64,000 nucleotides of DNA from the NCBI GenBank assembly GCA_031261005.1, contig JAISKF010000042.1:1-64000 (forward strand), read 5' to 3'. A program made the translations under genes and the position numbers. Below are positions 62,518 to 64,000 of this stretch, in pieces. The DNA comes from Enterobacteriaceae bacterium (GTDB taxonomy: Bacteria; Pseudomonadota; Gammaproteobacteria; Enterobacterales; Enterobacteriaceae). The notes under the pieces are model-generated. The model saw only the letters and a program-made list of their open reading frames with translations, searched no databases and had not been told where the DNA came from. The stretch's first letter is position 1. Each line of letters opens with the position of its first letter.

Positions 62518-62556
62518 AAACAGATAAATACGGTTTTTTAAAACAGATAAATACGG
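62518..62556. repeat. 16-bp direct repeat in the pspC-pspD gap
   Basis: AAACAGATAAATACGG occurs at 62518-62533 and 62541-62556, separated by 7 bp of T-rich DNA. The second copy forms part of the hairpin that follows. Confidence 0.7.
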
Positions 62557-62584
62557 AGTTCCTGCCAAACAAAGGAACTCCGTA
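62552..62584 (-). terminator. Hairpin/partial terminator between pspC and pspD
   Basis: TACGGAGTTCCT (62552-62563) and AGGAACTCCGTA (62573-62584), a perfect 12-bp stem. Read on the minus strand it is followed by TTTATCTGTTTT and then more T residues, so it may end part of the pspABC transcript before pspD-ycjX-ycjF. Confidence 0.7.
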
Positions 62585-62605
62585 CAAACAAAATGAAAAA
62601 AAGGA

Positions 62606-62962
62606 TTACAAATGGCGAAAACGACTTTCTACCTGAAACGTGTCAGAAGTGAGATAACGTTCCAGATCACGTAAACGTTGTTCGCTAGCGGCTAATTCCT
62701 GCTCCACCAATTTTATGCGCTGACGCAAAGGAATTCGGCTATGCAATGACGCCTCTTCTACCGGTGCGCTTTCAAGAAAAAACACCATCGTGAAATAAAC
62801 CACCACAGTAATAAAGAAGAAGCCAAAAATCAGTGCCAACACCGCCAGTACGCGCACTAACAAAACCGGAAGCCCTAAATAACGCGCGATTCCGGCACAT
62901 ACACCGCTAATCATGCCCTCATCAGGAATACGATACAGCTTATTATTCATGATGTTATTCAT
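62606..62962 (-). CDS. pspC: Phage shock protein C
   Basis: A 118-aa inner-membrane protein. The PspC domain LYRIPDEGMISGVCAGIARY comes first, then a hydrophobic helix (about 33-62), then a charged coiled-coil tail. With PspB it senses membrane stress and recruits PspA away from PspF. Its ATG overlaps the pspB stop codon by 1 bp (TAATG). Confidence 0.94.
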   Translation of the reverse strand: MNNIMNNKLYRIPDEGMISGVCAGIARYLGLPVLLVRVLAVLALIFGFFFITVVVYFTMVFFLESAPVEEASLHSRIPLRQRIKLVEQELAASEQRLRDLERYLTSDTFQVESRFRHL

Positions 62963-63195
62963 TAGCGTTGCCTCCAGTTTGGCTGTTCTTCGTCTAAAAT
63001 CTCCTCCAGCACTTGGATTCGTTCTTTCATTTTTTGAACGTTATCAGTTAGTTTTGCTAACTGTTGCATCTCCTGTTGATTTAACTGACCGCTATCACTT
63101 TGCTTATTGCGGTAATGCAGCCAAAGCCAAACAGGGACAATAAACAAGATAAATAGCGTCAGTGGTATAGCCAGTAAACCTAATAGCCAACTCAT
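62962..63195 (-). CDS. pspB: Phage shock protein B
   Basis: 77 aa. An N-terminal membrane helix (residues about 3-28, LLGLLAIPLTLFILFIVPVW) is followed by a coiled-coil C-terminal half (MQQLAKLTDNVQKMKERIQV). Partner of PspC in stress sensing. 73 bp after pspA. Confidence 0.94.
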   Translation of the reverse strand: MSWLLGLLAIPLTLFILFIVPVWLWLHYRNKQSDSGQLNQQEMQQLAKLTDNVQKMKERIQVLEEILDEEQPNWRQR

Positions 63196-63268
63196 TGAAA
63201 TTCCTTATTATCTAAAATTAATCAGTCGCTTATTCAGTCATTCAATAAGCGACACTATCTCATGTGCG

Positions 63269-63943
63269 TTAATCAGCGTCTTTATTGACATTCATTTTAG
63301 CTTTTAATGCTGCCAGTTCATTATCAATTTGATCAGTAACTTTAAGTTCAGTGAACTGCTGATTCAGGCTTTTTTCTTTTCCTAAGCCAACGCTTTGTGC
63401 TTCTGCTTCCATCTGATCGATACGGCGCTCGAACTGCTCAAAACGCGCCATAGCTGCATCAATTTTACCACTGTCCAATTGACGGCGCACATCACGAGAA
63501 GAACTCGCTGCTTGATGGCGCAAAGTCAATGCTTGCTGGCGCGCACGAGTTTCTCTTAGTTTAGCTTCCAGCTCGGTAATTTCATGACGCATACGATCTA
63601 ATGTTTCATTGATAACAACCAATTCCGATTGCAAAACCGCTACCAGATCTGCCACTTTCTGCTTTTCTATCAGCGCCGCACGCGCCAGATCTTCTTTCTC
63701 TTTGTGTAATGCCAGCTCAGCTTTACTTTGCCATTCAACCAGTTGTACCTCGCCCTGCTCGATACGGCGCGCTAACTGTTTTTTCTCCGCTAATGCACTG
63801 GCAGAAGTTGAACGGATCTCAACCAACGTGTCTTCCATTTCCTGAATCATCAGGCGCACCATTTTCTGCGGATCTTCCGCTTTCTCCAATAAACTGCTGA
63901 TATTTGAGTTTACGATGTCCGCGAAGCGAGAAAAAATACCCAT
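63269..63943 (-). CDS. pspA: Phage shock protein A
   Basis: 224 aa, coiled-coil throughout, of the PspA/IM30/ESCRT-III family. Begins [20 protein letters not shown] and continues with long heptad stretches. It inhibits the activator PspF and, when released, coats and stabilises the inner membrane. First gene of the operon, with AAGAGGACG upstream. The sigma54 promoter is beyond the right edge; no GG-N10-GC pair is visible in the 57 bp available. Confidence 0.96.
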   Translation of the reverse strand: MGIFSRFADIVNSNISSLLEKAEDPQKMVRLMIQEMEDTLVEIRSTSASALAEKKQLARRIEQGEVQLVEWQSKAELALHKEKEDLARAALIEKQKVADLVAVLQSELVVINETLDRMRHEITELEAKLRETRARQQALTLRHQAASSSRDVRRQLDSGKIDAAMARFEQFERRIDQMEAEAQSVGLGKEKSLNQQFTELKVTDQIDNELAALKAKMNVNKDAD

Positions 63944-64000
63944 GATTACGTCCTCTTATTTTGTAGTGACTAAATTGTGATTACTGCAATAATGATATTT

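Noticed and set aside
63944..64000. Sigma54 promoter of pspA
   Set aside because: A TTGCA resembling a -12 element is present, but the GG expected at -24 is not at the right spacing; the true promoter probably lies beyond the window.

Overview
The window is chromosomal DNA of a low-G+C member of the Enterobacterales. Nearly every housekeeping gene aligns closely with its Escherichia coli counterpart (carA even keeps the UUG start), and many neighbourhoods are conserved: ydiK-ydiJ-menI-zntB-ttcA, bioD-mlc-ynfM-ydgA, ribC/mdtK-two tRNA-Val-pykF-lpp-ldtE, and tpx/tyrR-ycjF-ycjX-psp. The direct psp-ycjX-ycjF junction is the Yersinia-like arrangement. The base composition and a citrate-lyase operon suggest a Budviciaceae- or Morganellaceae-like genus, but the species cannot be named from this sequence.

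Layout. 0-10 kb: the 3' end of an IS3-family insertion sequence, dapB, carAB, and a large repeat-rich autotransporter on the minus strand. 10-21 kb: ppsR and ppsA (divergent), ydiK, ydiJ, menI, zntB, ttcA. 21-26 kb: an orphan InsA-like (IS1) DNA-binding protein with its own operator-like palindrome and terminator, a small DUF333 lipoprotein, and a compact panG-like-panB-panC-panD pathway cluster away from its E. coli location. 26-30 kb: minus-strand citDEF plus citC. 30.3-36.2 kb: an AT-rich accessory island of small, broken and unknown genes. It holds a Fic N-terminal fragment, unknown proteins of 213 and 437 aa, an IS fragment fused in frame to a TPR fragment, a TIR-like effector, a gene broken by an in-frame stop, and a ParDE module. 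36.4-42 kb: the cystine importer tcyP and a four-gene osmoprotectant ABC operon whose first permease gene is frameshifted. 42-57 kb: ydfG, bioD, mlc, ynfM, ydgA, aegA, ribC, mdtK, two tRNA-Val(GAC), pykF, a shortened lpp, ldtE. 57-64 kb: tpx, tyrR, ycjF-ycjX and pspDCBA.

The most pervasive feature is a dispersed composite repeat. About 16 full, half or degenerate copies were found by eye. A complete copy is about 190-200 bp, bounded by inverted termini of the form TTAACCTnAG...TTTGGATAA, with AT-rich arms around two REP-like GGGCGGCA/TGCCGCCC hairpins. All copies are intergenic, but several abut genes so tightly that the stop codons of ribC, citC and panC lie inside repeat sequence. RibC and CitC appear slightly shortened as a result. 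None was seen in the 30.3-36.2 kb island.

Functional themes: precursor synthesis (lysine/diaminopimelate, carbamoyl phosphate, pantothenate, biotin, riboflavin), the PEP-pyruvate node (ppsA, ppsR, pykF, Mlc), citrate fermentation, envelope maintenance (Lpp and an L,D-transpeptidase, Psp stress system, autotransporter), and a possible abortive-infection island. The best candidates for new biology are the TIR-like effector island, the stand-alone InsA-like protein, the repeat family and its effect on gene ends, the PanG-containing pantothenate cluster, and the unusually short Lpp.
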